Shown here piece by piece: positions 11,701-22,020 of a DNA stretch of 64,000 nt; the first letter of the stretch is position 1, and each line of letters opens with the position of its first letter. Source of the stretch: Norana najaformis (Eukaryota > Annelida > Clitellata > Crassiclitellata > Hormogastridae); assembly GCA_964023275.1 (NCBI GenBank), contig OZ029919.1, positions 3,555,367-3,619,366 on the forward strand, given 5' to 3'. A program made the position numbers and the translations under genes. A model generated the notes under the pieces. It was given only the letters and a program-made list of their open reading frames with translations, was not told where the DNA came from and made no database searches.

Positions 11701-14700
11701 AGACCGAGGACATGTTTCACACTGGCATGTGTCGCAACCGTTGGCATCCTTTTTGAACCCGTTCTCACAGTGCATTAGGCACTGAGATCGAGGACATGTT
11801 TCGCACTCGCATGTGTCACAACCGTTGGCATCCTTCTTGTAGCCATTCTCACAGGCCATTCTACAACGTACCGGTGAGCAAGTGTTACACTCACATGTTG
11901 GGCAGCCATTGGAGTCGTTTTTGAATCCGTTTGCACAGTGCATGAGACACTGAGACCGAGGACATGTTTCACACTGGCATGTGTCGCAACCGTTGGCATC
12001 CTTCTTGAACCCATTTGCGCAGTACATTAGGCACTGAGATCGAGGACATGTTTCGCACTCGCATGTGTCACAACCGTTGGCATCCTTCTTGAATCCATTC
12101 TCGCAGTGCATCCTGCAAATTGCTGGCGAACAGGTGTTGCACTCACATGTTGGACAGCCATTTGAGTCGTTTTTGAATCCGTTTGCACAGTGCATGAGAC
12201 ACTGAGACCGAGGACATGTTTCACACTGGCATGTGTCGCAACCGTTGGCATCCTTCTTGAACCCGTTCTCACAGTGCATTAGGCACTGAGATCGAGGACA
12301 TGTTTCGCACTCGCATGTGTCACAACCGTTGGCATCCTTCTTGTAGCCATTTTCACAGGCCATTCTACAACGTACCGGTGAGCAAGTGTTACACTCACAT
12401 GTTGGGCAGCCATTAGAGTCGTTTTTGAATCCGTTTGCACAGTGCATGAGACACTGAGACCGAGGACATGTTTCACACTGGCATGTGTCGCAACCGTTGG
12501 CATCCTTCTTGAACCCATTTGCGCAGTACATTAGGCATTGAGATCGAGGACATGTTTCACACTCGCATGTGTCACAACCATTGGCATCCTTCTTGAATCC
12601 ATTCTCGCAGTGCATCCTGCAAATTGCTGGCGAACAAGTGTTACACTCACATGTTGGACAGCCATTTGAGTCGTTTTTGAATCCGTTTGCACAGTGCATG
12701 AGACACTGAGACCGAGGACATGTTTCACACTGGCATGTGTCGCAACCGTTGGCGTCCTTCTTGAACCCATTTGCGCAGTACATTAGGCACTGAGGTCGAG
12801 GACATATTTCGCACTCGCATGTGTCACAACCGTTGGCATCCTTCTTGAATCCATTCTCGCAGTGCATCCTGCAAATTGCTGGCGAACAGGTGTTACACTC
12901 ACATGTTGGACAGCCATTTGAGTCGTTTTTGAATCCGTTTGCACAGTGCATGAGACACTGAGACCGAGGACATGTTTCACACTGGCATGTGTCGCAACCG
13001 TTGGCATCCTTCTTGAACCCGTTCTCACAGTGCATTAGGCACTGAGATCGAGGACATGTTTCGCACTCGCATGTGTCACAACCGTTGGCATCCTTCTTGT
13101 AGCCATTCTCACAGGCCATTCTACAACGTACCGGTGAGCAAGTGTTACACTCACATGTTGGGCAGCCATTGGAGTCGTTTTTGAATCCGTTTGCACAGTG
13201 CATGAGACACTGAGACCGAGGACATGTTTCACACTGGCATGTGTCGCAACCGTTGGCATCCTTCTTGAACCCATTTGCGCAGTACATTAGGCACTGAGAT
13301 CGAGGACATGGTTCGCACTCGCATGTGTCACAACCGTTGGCATCCTTCTTGAATCCATTCTCGCAGTGCATCCTGCAAATTGCTGGCGAACATGTGTTAC
13401 ACTCACATGTTGGACAGCCATTTGAGTCGTTTTTGAATCCGTTTGCACAGTGCATGAGACACTGAGACCGAGGACATGTTTCACACTGGCATGTGTCACA
13501 ACCGTTGGCATCCTTCTTGAACCCGTTCTCACAGTGCATTAGGCACTGAGATCGAGGACATGTTTCGCACTCGCATGTGTCACAACCGTTGGCATCCTTC
13601 TTGTAGCCATTCTCACAGGCCATTCTACAACGTACCGGTGAGCAAGTGTTACACTCACATGTTGGGCAGCCATTGGAGTCGTTTTTGAATCCGTTTGCAC
13701 AGTGCATGAGACACTGAGACCGAGGACATGTTTCACACTGGCATGTGTCGCAACCGTTGGCATCCTTCTTGAACCCATTTGCGCAGTACATTAGGCACTG
13801 AGATCGAGGACATGTTTCGCACTCGCATGTGTCACAACCATTGGCATCCTTCTTGAATCCATTCTCGCAGTGCATCCTGCAAATTGCTGGCGAACAGGTG
13901 TTGCACTCACATGTTGGGCAGCCATTGGAGTCGTTTTTGAATCCGTTTGCACAGTGCATGAGACACTGAGACCGAGGACATGTTTCACACTGGCATGTGT
14001 CGCAACCGTTGGCATCCTTTTTGAACCCGTTCTCACAGTGCATTAGGCACTGAGATCGAGGACATGTTTCGCACTCGCATGTGTCACAACCATTGGCATC
14101 CTTCTTGTAGCCATTCTCGCAGGACATTCGGCAACGAACTGGTGAGCAAGTGTTGCATTCACATGTTGGGCAGCCATTGGAGTCGTTTTTGAAACCGTTT
14201 GCACAGTACATCGCGCATCTCACTGGTGAACATGATTCGCACTCACATATATCGCAACCTTTGGCATCCTTCTTGAATCCATTCTTGCACTGCATCCTGC
14301 AATTTGTTGACGTGCACGGATTGCATTCACAAGTTCGGCAACCATTGGAGTCCGTTTTGAATCCGTTTGGACAGTGCATTGCGCACGTCACTGGGGAACA
14401 TGTTTCACACTCACAAATATCGCAGCCGTTGGCATCCTTCTTGAATCCATTCTCACATTGCATTCTGCACGTGGCTAGCGGGCATTGATTGCATTCACAT
14501 GTACGACAACCATTGGAGTCCGTTTTGAATCCGTTTGGACAGTGCATTGCGCACGTCACTGGGGAACAAGTTTCACACTCACAAATATCGCAACCGTTGG
14601 CATCCTTCTTGAATCCATTCTCACATTGCATTCTGCACGTGGCTAGCGGGCACTGATTGCATTCACATGTACGACAACCATTGGAGTCCGTTTTGAATCC

Positions 14701-17700
14701 GTTTGGACAGTGCATTGCGCACGTCACTGGAGAACATGTTTCACACTCACAAATATCGCAGCCGTTGGCATCTTTCTTGAATCCATTCTCACATTGCATT
14801 CTGCACGTGGCTAGCGGGCATTGATTGCATTCACATGTACGACAACCATTGGAGTCCGTTTTGAATCCGTTTGGACAGTGCATTGCGCACGTCACTGGGG
14901 AACATGTTTCACACTCACAAATATCGCAACCGTTGGCATCTTTCTTGAATCCATTCTCACATTGCATTCTGCACGTGGCTAGCGGACATTGATTGCATTC
15001 ACATGTACGACAACCATTGGAGTCCGTTTTGAATCCGTTTGGACAGTGCATTGCGCACGTCACTGGGGAACATGTTTCACACTCACAAATATCGCAACCG
15101 CTGGCATCCTTCTTGAATCCATTCTCACATTGCATTCTGCACGTGGCTAGCGGGCACTGATTGCATTCACATGTACGACAACCATTGGAGTCCGTTTTGA
15201 ATCCGTTTGGACAGTGCATTGCGCACGTCACTGGAGAACATGTTTCACACTCACAAATATCGCAACCGTTGGCATCTTTCTTGAATCCATTCTCACATTG
15301 CATTCTGCACGTGGCTAGCGGGCATTGATTGCATTCACATGTACGACAACCATTGGAGTCCGTTTTGAATCCGTTTGGACAGTGCATTGCGCACGTCACT
15401 GGAGAACATGTTTCACACTCACAAATATCGCAGCCGTTGGCATCCTTCTTGAATCCATTCTCACATTGCATTCTGCACGTGGCTAGCGGGCATTGATTGC
15501 ATTCACATGTACGACAACCATTGGAGTCCGTTTTGAATCCGTTTGGACAGTGCATTGCGCACGTCACTGGGGAGCATGTTTCACACTCACAAATATCGCA
15601 ACCGCTGGCATCCTTCTTGAATCCATTCTCACATTGCATTCTGCACGTGGCTAGCGGGCATTGATTGCATTCACATGTACGACAACCATTGGAGTCCGTT
15701 TTGAATCCGTTTGGACAGTGCATTGCGCACGTCACTGGGGAACATGTTTCACACTCACAAATATCGCAACCGTTGGCATCCTTCTTGAATCCATTCTCAC
15801 ATTGCATTCTGCACGTGGCTAGCGGGCATTGATTGCATTCACATGTACGACAACCATTGGAGTCCGTTTTGAATCCGTTTGGACAGTGCATTGCGCACGT
15901 CACTGGGGAACAAGTTTCACACTCACAAATATCGCAGCCGTTGGCATCCTTCTTGAATCCATTCTCACATTGCATTCTGCACGTGGCTAGCGGGCATTGA
16001 TTGCATTCACATGTACGACAACCATTGGAGTCCGTTTTGAATCCGTTTGGACAGTGCATTGCGCACGTCACTGGGGAACAAGTTTCACACTCACAAATAT
16101 CGCAACCGCTGGCATCCTTCTTGAATCCATTCTCACATTGCATTCTGCACGTGGCTAGCGGGCATTGATTGCATTCACATGTACGACAACCATTGGAGTC
16201 CGTTTTGAATCCGTTTGGACAGTGCATTGCGCACGTCACTGGGGAACAAGTTTCACACTCACAAATATCGCAACCGTTGGCATCCTTCTTGAATCCATTC
16301 TCACATTGCATTCTGCACGTGGCTAGCGGGCATTGATTGCATTCACATGTCGGGCAACCATTGGAGTCCGTTTTGAATCCGTTTGGACAGTGCATTGCGC
16401 ACGTCACTGGGGAACATGTTTCACACTCACAAATATCGCAACCGTTGGCATCCTTCTTGAATCCATTGTCACATTGCATTCTGCACGTGGCTAGCGGGCA
16501 TTGATTGCATTCACATGTCGGGCAACCATTGGAGTCCTTCTTGAAACCATTGTCGCAGTTCATTAAGCACTGGATCGGACGGCACGTAGTTGTTCCTGAA
16601 ATCGCGATAAAGTTCTTTTTAGCAAAGAGAACCTATGTATTTATGTATGACATTGTATGTATGTATTTAATGTAGTCTTGTGCGGTCTTTTTGAGATTTT
16701 GAGTGAGGGCAATATGGTATGCGTTAGTTTAGTGGCTGTCGTTGTTGGTTTAGTTTTTGGCCGTAATGTTGTTCGTGTATTGCCTAATGTAATGGACTAG
16801 AGTTTTATTATTATTATCATCATTGTCATCTTTGTTGTAATTGTGAATATTATAATATTACTTTTTATTCGAAAATCGTTTTTATTTAGCGCCTTAATCC
16901 CGTGAGACGTTTAAGACAATGGTGCTGAACAATTTTTAATTATGGGTGATTTTGTGACCGTCTTCTGATGCATGTACTTGCTAAACTGTGAGTGTATTGC
17001 TTGTCAGTGTGACCGTGTTCGTTTTCCGATGATATTGCCAGTATGGAATGGTTCCACACCATTTTACATCCCCTTGTGGGGGGTTGCTGGCCTAATCTAC
17101 AAGTATGTTACCCAGAGATTTTTGTCGGTAAGCGATCTCACATCCTGTCACGGAGAGTACACCCCCTTTAACGAAACAATCGAAACTAATCTTAGAATTT
17201 CTATAGCCCCATTATAACAATTCACTACAGGCATCAATCGATGCCACTCCAAAACAGATTCGCAATACGGTCATTTTCAAGGGTCAATCCATTGAGAAAG
17301 AATGCAGTCTGAGGAGGATAAGCATGCTGAAACAAAAACGTCTTGAGAACGGAGACTATAAAGACTTAGCAGTGCGAACGTATTGTGGAAGCGTATTCCA
17401 AAGCCTTGGCTTAGCAACAGCAGAAGCATTGCTGCCAAGAGCAGTATGCACTTGATGGAACGGCAATAGAAAGGAAATCAGAGGATTATAGGAACACTGG
17501 AGGAATAAGTAAGTGAGTAAGTAAGTACGTAATGCCTTTGTTAACACGCCATATGTCCATCGACTGAGCGAGGAATCGTAGGCGTAAATAAACACATTTT
17601 GAAGGCACTTTAGCTATACAGCAAGTTGTCCAGGCCAAGCTAATTTCAAGCTAAGTTCTTAAGTATGAACATGGAAATAATGAGCGAGAATGTGGTTGAA

Positions 17701-18556
17701 ATCTGAAATGAACTAAATTGTTGCATGCCTTTACAGTCGTTGTATTTACTGCATGATTAGCAGACACTGATATAATATGTCTAGTTTGATTTGCTTAGAC
17801 TAGAAATCGTATGAATTTGTTTTCCGTTATCGGAAAGCAGCTCTTTTCATTTAGCGCCAGTATCTCATTAGATGCATCAAGCAATGACACTGAATAATTT
17901 TGGATCACGGATTGCCATGTCGAATTATTATACGTGTGCTTGCAAAACTGTGCATGTGTAGATCTGAAAATGTAGGAATGAGATTTTGTTTTTTTCTTGA
18001 AGAGATACATCTACGATATGACTTTCAACCAGCGATGGGATATGCGATATGGGATGATGTGGTGGTGCGTGGCTGTTTGGGGTTTGTGTGACACAATGGA
18101 CAAGAACTGTGAGAATTGGCTTCTTAGCCCTAGTCAGTCGGCTACCAACATTTCTTGTCACGTTTTTTAAAAATATTTTCCACAAAAATCACGTTTTTAA
18201 CGTTTCTGTTTTTCACGAAACGTTTTTTAACGTTATTATTTTTCTACAAAAAAAATTAATTGTTAACGTTTCTTTTTGGCTCAAATATTTTTTATCTATG
18301 CACTATTGTTTTGTTTTTGCAGTCTGGTAAGCAACTGTCAATGATCGTGGAATGCTTTCTTCTTCTGGTGAGACTTCAATAATTTACGCTGCTGAACAAC
18401 AACATTATCGTGAAATGGCCACAGGGCTGGCTGTCAGATACTAATGATGATGATAATGAGTATGCAAGTTTTGAGTTTTTAGCCAATCTTTGACTTCTTA
18501 GTGTGCACGTGCGCTTTCAGATGCAAATAGAGACTACTTATTTACTTTATACTGTT

Positions 18557-18607
<51 letters not shown>

Positions 18608-18679
18608 TTGATGATGATGACGACGATGGTGATGGTGCTGGTGATGATGATGATGGTGGTGGTGGTGATGATGATGGTG

Positions 18680-18711
<32 letters not shown>

Positions 18712-19381
18712 GGTGGTGGTGATGATGGTGATAACGACAATGATTATCACAGTGAGGGGTCGTTCATAAATGACGTCCGCAAAAAATTACCCACTTTGGA
18801 CCCCTTTCGCCTTTTCCGCATTTGTCCACATTTGACATTGTCATCTCATTCACCCTCTGCGGACACCTGCACTCCAGCGGAACATTAAGGCCTAGATTAG
18901 GCTACCACGTTGATCTTGCATGACTAACTGTTTTGCTGGGTGGGGTACTTTGATACTGTTGCGTCCAGCAAAGGGGCTTTAATAAGCTCCAACGCAGTGA
19001 AGACTGTTTGCTGTCTGACTGAAGTTGCTGTCTAAGTCACAGGTTGTAGTGAAATAACCACGTACCAAACTTAGATGCGGACGTCGACATTGGGTATGAC
19101 CCCTTTGTCCTCAGTTGTCCGTATTTGAGTGACCCTTCCGTCCCCTTGTTTGCGGACATCCTTAATGAACGACTCCTAATCTGATTTAAAATTTGGGTTT
19201 TCTGGAACAATAGCGTATTCGCCTCTCGCAAGGCATTCAGTTAATTTCAGTTCAACGGCTTTAGTCAATACCGACTGATTGAGGGAATTCGCTCACCATT
19301 GGGACTCTGTGCATCGGTGGACGGCGACAAGCTGAGTGCCCCAAGAACTGTCAGAGTGGTAAGGACGAGACAAGACTTCAT
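5385..19381 (-). CDS. Giant membrane-anchored antistasin-repeat protein
   Basis: Three coding exons join in phase. Exon 19381-19297 gives ATG and 28 residues of signal peptide (MKSCLVLTTL.., likely cut after TDA) and ends AATG|gtgag. Exon 16595-7659 begins after ttcag, supplies GA to complete a Gly codon, and encodes 105 antistasin-like domains, then a transmembrane helix (about 22 residues, VTAIVLLVCALVMFV..), ending CTC|gtaag. Exon 5510-5385 follows ttttgcag in phase 0 and encodes a 41-residue cytoplasmic tail and stop. Corrected for one extra T at about 8278, the product is about 3,048 residues. Each domain has six Cys (C-x2-C-x4-C-x3-C-x10-C-x2-C). The antistasin family (MEROPS I15) inhibits serine proteases; inhibition here is inferred. 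Known antistasin proteins have few domains, and CRIM1 has TM plus only a handful, so this differs in scale. The acceptor at 19409 suggests a 5' UTR exon upstream. Exon phases make the model firm; physiological role is unknown. Confidence 0.88.
5604..5702. repeat. (AAT)n microsatellite
   Basis: Nearly perfect trinucleotide array of about 31 units inside the last intron (5511-7658) of the antistasin gene. The poly-Asn and poly-Leu frames here are artefacts. Confidence 0.95.
5850..6270 (+). mobile_element. Non-LTR retrotransposon C-terminal remnant
   Basis: Around 6085-6150 the plus strand reads TLNSLPATIQKAESVHAFK then stop. This matches the common end of reverse-transcriptase ORF2 proteins (W/x-N-S-L-P..I/V-R..x-S-x..F-K). 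The following 3' UTR (TGTAAAGCA...GCTTATGATGCC.TATAAA) resembles the tandem tail at 21.87-22.01 kb. It lies in the last intron of the antistasin gene, antisense to it. Confidence 0.6.
8170..11087 (-). repeat. 1,428-bp tandem duplication within the array
   Basis: Sequence at 8319-9584 recurs at 9747-11012, offset 1,428 bp = 17 x 84. Alternate-frame translations are identical across it, and rare variants such as the TTACACAG change are shared at the left ends. The copies diverge near 8165/9593 (CGGCAC against AGGCAC) and 9660/11088 (ATTTTCAC against ATTCTCAC), which sets the approximate limits. It is a recent unequal exchange or an assembly effect. Confidence 0.8.
8272..8283 (-). other. Single-base insertion: frameshift in the array
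   Basis: Here the plus strand reads TTACACTTCACATG; the equivalent site in other domains, including the duplicate near 9706, reads TTACACTCACATG. The extra T shifts the reading frame, giving a stop at 8272 after domain 99. The upstream frame resumes for six more domains, the transmembrane helix and the tail. It is not in a homopolymer run. It may be a sequencing error, an allele, or a real truncation that would release a soluble protein. Confidence 0.85.
17175..17475 (-). mobile_element. Non-LTR retrotransposon 3' end
   Basis: On the minus strand the sequence reads AVAKPRLWNTLPQYVRTAKSL, the typical SAVAxPRLWNSLP..VR.A.SL end of a reverse-transcriptase ORF. It continues into a UTR with GGCATCGATTGATGCC and GGGGCTATAGAAATTC. 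It lies in the first coding intron of the antistasin gene, in the same orientation. Confidence 0.75.
17505..17600 (-). mobile_element. (TTAC)n-tailed repeat
   Basis: On the minus strand a segment CTCGCTCAGTCGATGGACAT followed by ATGGCGTGTTAACAAAGGC ends in TTACTTAC repeats. The same module occurs at 20095-20155 and 32315-32400. It is probably the 3' end of a short retroposon. Confidence 0.55.
18555..18740. repeat. (GAT)n microsatellite
   Basis: Trinucleotide array of ATG/GAT with GGT variants inside the antistasin intron. Poly-Met and poly-Ser frames are artefacts. Confidence 0.95.
18756..19176. mobile_element. MITE with GGAGTCGTTCAT terminal inverted repeats
   Basis: The left end GGGGTCGTTCATAAATGACG with TCCGC and the right end (reverse complement) GGAGTCGTTCATTAAGGATG with TCCGC form terminal inverted repeats of about 25 bp around 421 bp of non-coding DNA. 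A second copy, in opposite orientation, is at 38182-38567 and shares interior GGG.ACTT.GAT..T and CCAGC.AAGG motifs. Confidence 0.7.
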
Positions 19382-19582
19382 CTTGATGACGTTATACCAT
19401 TCGCACTCCTGCAATTGAAAAGAATTTCAGTTGTACTGCTCAGGTATCTGCGTATTTCTGTAGGCCTATTTGAATCTCTTCAATTCGCCTTAACAACTAA
19501 AAAAAGAGTTGGTGATTGTGATTAGGCGAGGGCGCTGCTGAAGTACAAACATAACGCCGCCACCAACAACAACAACTACAAG

Positions 19583-19785
19583 AAGAAGATGTTGATGTTG
19601 ATGAAGATGATGCTGACGACGTTGGAGAAAAAGGAGGAGGAGGAGGAGAAGGAGAAGGAGAAGAAGGAGGGAGAAGAAAAGGAGAAGGGAAGAAGAAGGA
19701 GGAAGAAGAAAAAGAAGACGGAGGTGGAGGACGAGGAAGACGATGAGGAGAAAAGAAAAAGGAGGAGGAGGAGAAGTGTTATATG
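19583..19785. repeat. GGA/GAA-rich polypurine tract
   Basis: Purine-rich imperfect AGG/AAG repeats on the plus strand, a polypyrimidine tract on the transcribed strand of the antistasin gene about 180 bp upstream of the acceptor at 19409. Charged and poly-Ser frames are artefacts. Confidence 0.85.
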
Positions 19786-20075
19786 CGACACGGTGGTCTT
19801 TCGGTAGCACGCTTTGTCTGTTATCAGACAGCTGCGGGTTCGAGCCTGCTGTGCAGACTCCGTGTAAGGACCCTAAGCAAGTTGTTTGCGCTGATGTGTC
19901 TCTGTCTCCAACCAGCAGAATGCGGTAGAAGCGTTAGCTAGCAAGTAAACGGCGAATCCTGCGATGCACTGGCCTCTTGTTCTGGACCTTTTAACTTCGT
20001 CTAATGCTGTGTCTCAAGGACCAAAGAGCGAATTTTGAGACACAGGAAGTTTGCTTTACTAAGTAAGTTAGTTAG
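19786..20075 (+). mobile_element. tRNA-derived SINE
   Basis: The 5' part reads GCGACACGGTGGTCTTTCGG, TAGCACGC, a TCTG/CAGA arm, then CGGGTTCGAGCC (B box) and AGACTCC..GTAAGGACC, in tRNA-like order. The unique body runs to about 20070 and is followed by GTAA repeats. A diverged copy on the minus strand at 46375-46545 has the same A box, B box (GGTTTGAACC) and AGACTC..GTGATGACC. Confidence 0.65.
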
Positions 20076-20155
20076 TAAGTAAGTAAGATAGGGAGTAAGT
20101 AAGTAAGACATTTGTTAACACGCCGTGTGTCCATCGGATGAGCGAGGAATCGTAC
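20076..20155 (-). mobile_element. (TTAC)n-tailed repeat, second copy
   Basis: Same minus-strand module as at 17.5 kb (GTCC.TCG..TGAGCGAGGAATCG on the plus strand), abutting the SINE through the shared GTAAGTAA run. The two elements appear joined tail to tail. Confidence 0.5.
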
Positions 20156-20390
20156 TACTACTATTATCCGAAGTAAGCGTTATCGCTCGGGAAAAGAACA
20201 AATGTCCGGAGACCATTAATGACTAGTAATGACTAATCACCGGCGAAATTACTCCTTCTTTCATAAAATGACGCTCTAGAAGTCACGAGACAAGATATGT
20301 CGACTGTCTGATTAAGAGTCGCTTTATGCGTATGTTTCGTTAAAAGGCATTGCATTAGAACACATCGCAACATAATTTATGCCTAAATCG

Positions 20391-20898
20391 GTGATGGGCA
20401 GTGCTTAACTGTTGCGATCTACAATTAATAGTTAAACTACTTTTTAAATAGTTAAAATTAGTTGACTACTTCTTCCAGAAGGAGCTGCAACTATTAGTTA
20501 AACTGTAAAATCTCAGTTTGTAGTTAACAGCATTTTCTAACTAGTTTTTCAGCAAGAGAGTTTTTTAGATGGACTGTGGACGATATACGGACACAGACAC
20601 ACTGACAATGGCATGTTCAGTCAGCTGAACATCTTGAAATATTTTATAGCTGTTTTGTTAATGTCAGGCGTTTTAATAGATGCATTACGTTACATTACTG
20701 AACGTCATTTACTTAGAGGATGTACTGTGGTGTTTTAATCCATCACACCTATGGTCAACTCGCCTCCTATCGTAGGGTATGAGCAAAAGTAGTTACAAAA
20801 GTAATTATAAAGTAGATATCTACTTTTTCTAAACTAATTACTAGGTAGTTAAAAGTAATTGTAGTTAAACTAGTTTTACGTGGTTAGTGCCCATCATT
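20391..20898. mobile_element. hAT-like MITE
   Basis: The left end reads GTGATGGGCAGTGCTTAACTG and the right end, reverse-complemented, AATGATGGGCACTAACCACG. This gives terminal inverted repeats with the GATGGGCA core common in hAT elements. The interior is rich in AGTTAAACTA and TAGTTAA motifs and has no transposase. I did not find a clean 8-bp target duplication. Confidence 0.5.
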
Positions 20899-21090
20899 AA
20901 GTTACATAAATGAATTTAATTATCTGACTTACTGGCGACAGAGGCTTCTGTTGGTAGGATTCCTTCCGAATATTCTCGCGAAAGGTTAAGTCGTTACAGT
21001 CTTAATCGGAAGTATCGAACTTTTCTGAATCGGCTGAATCGGAACGCGAAACTCTAGACTTACAGTAGAGACCAAAGGCGTAGCTCTTAC

Positions 21091-21166
21091 TTGCTCAAAC
21101 GAACAAAGATATCTTTGCCTAAAGACTGAACACTGGCGTCACTGGGGTCGACTACAATGCCTTATA
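21091..21166 (-). promoter_or_regulatory. Candidate promoter and 5' UTR exon of the antistasin gene
   Basis: On the minus strand CCAATATAAGG (TATA-like core 21166-21161) is followed about 32 bases later by possible start sites (GCCAGTG near 21134, TTCAGTC near 21127) and then a good donor GCAA|GTAAGAG at 21091. This could pair with the acceptor ahead of 19408. There is no transcript evidence; placement is inference. Confidence 0.3.
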
Positions 21167-21873
21167 TTGGAAGCTGGGCTGACTGTGTGCGTTCGTCTCT
21201 GTGCCTGTCGTATCCCTAGACTCGCTTCGTTACACACTTGAGCAACAATAAACAAGATCCTTGAAAGATGTTTTGAAGAAGCCCACTCGGCACCGAGCCA
21301 TCGGTGCCTGCCGAACTGCGAGCGGTCCATAATAAATATTTTGTAAATAAGCAAAAATAAAAGCATGTGCGGGATGAAAATTCTGTTCAGACCAGCGGAC
21401 TGTAACAATACAGAAGTAAAACTGTCAGCGCGTAGGTAAATCTCGCTGTGCAAACAAAATTAAATTGAAAATACTAGCCAGAATCTGCGATCTTTTATGT
21501 GACTCAAGAGGTGGAAATGGCTTTTGAAGAACCCCGGCCTGCATGCACGAGACGTAGGCATTAGCATATTTTGTGGTAGTTGTGCAGGCTTTTTGTCGAT
21601 ACTTCACTTTGCATAAGTAAACGGTTACCCGGCCGCAGTTCTGTTAACGACTTTAACGTCATTTAGAAGTCAAGATGTCGATATCTCCACCCCTAAGCCT
21701 GCAGTCGTTTGCAAGTGCATGGAGAGGTTGGTATTCATAGACATGCATTGCAATAAACCTATGCGGTCTTTCCAGGATATTAACTGTCTAACTCTAGCAT
21801 CAGCATTTGATTTTGTACATCATCCATCTATTATTTATTAATGGACTCTTGTGCACGCCAACATTCTACATTG

Positions 21874-22020
21874 TAAAGCACACTTGAAGTAGCTTGCTAC
21901 TGACGACGATGTATAAATTACAATTACAATACAACTTTTGACAAGTAAAGCACCCTTGAAGTAGCTTGCTACTGACGAGGCTGTATAAATTGTCGTAATT
22001 ACAATTACAATTAGGCCTAC
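21874..22020 (+). repeat. Two tandem copies of a retrotransposon tail
   Basis: TGTAAAGCACACTTGAAGTAG, then CTTGCTACTGACGA..TGTATAAATT is present twice about 75 bp apart, each followed by AATTACAATTACAA. It is related to the UTR near 6.2 kb and looks like a duplicated LINE 3' terminus. Confidence 0.6.

Larger units (their letters stand above)
7773..16584 (-). repeat. Coding tandem array: 105 x 84 bp antistasin domains
   Basis: From the first cysteine codon (16584) to the last domain end, the length equals 25 codons plus 104 x 28 codons plus one surplus base, so the count is exact. Block 1 (16509-14326) is 13 copies of a 168-bp pair: CNQCPLATCRMQC.. then CETCSPVTCAMHC... Two transition domains follow (14325-14158). 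Block 2 (14157-7773) is 76 domains organised in 252-bp trios and 504-bp sextets built from CETCPRSQCLMHC, CNTCSPAICRMHC and CNTCSPVRCRMAC types; the last domain is degenerate (ECHLEC). A 1,428-bp (17-domain) unit is tandemly duplicated at its 3' end. Confidence 0.93.

Noticed and set aside
8269..14488. Many open frames on the plus strand and in other minus-strand frames across the array
   Set aside because: They repeat with the 84-bp period of the antistasin domains and are alternate-frame shadows of the coding array.
7773..16584. CRISPR-like array
   Set aside because: The repeats are contiguous 84-bp coding monomers without spacers, in a eukaryotic gene.
18503..18769. Poly-Met/Val frame of 88 codons
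   Set aside because: It is a translation of the (GAT)n array; same for the (AAT)n poly-Asn frame at 5304-5714 and the GGA tract at 19.6 kb.
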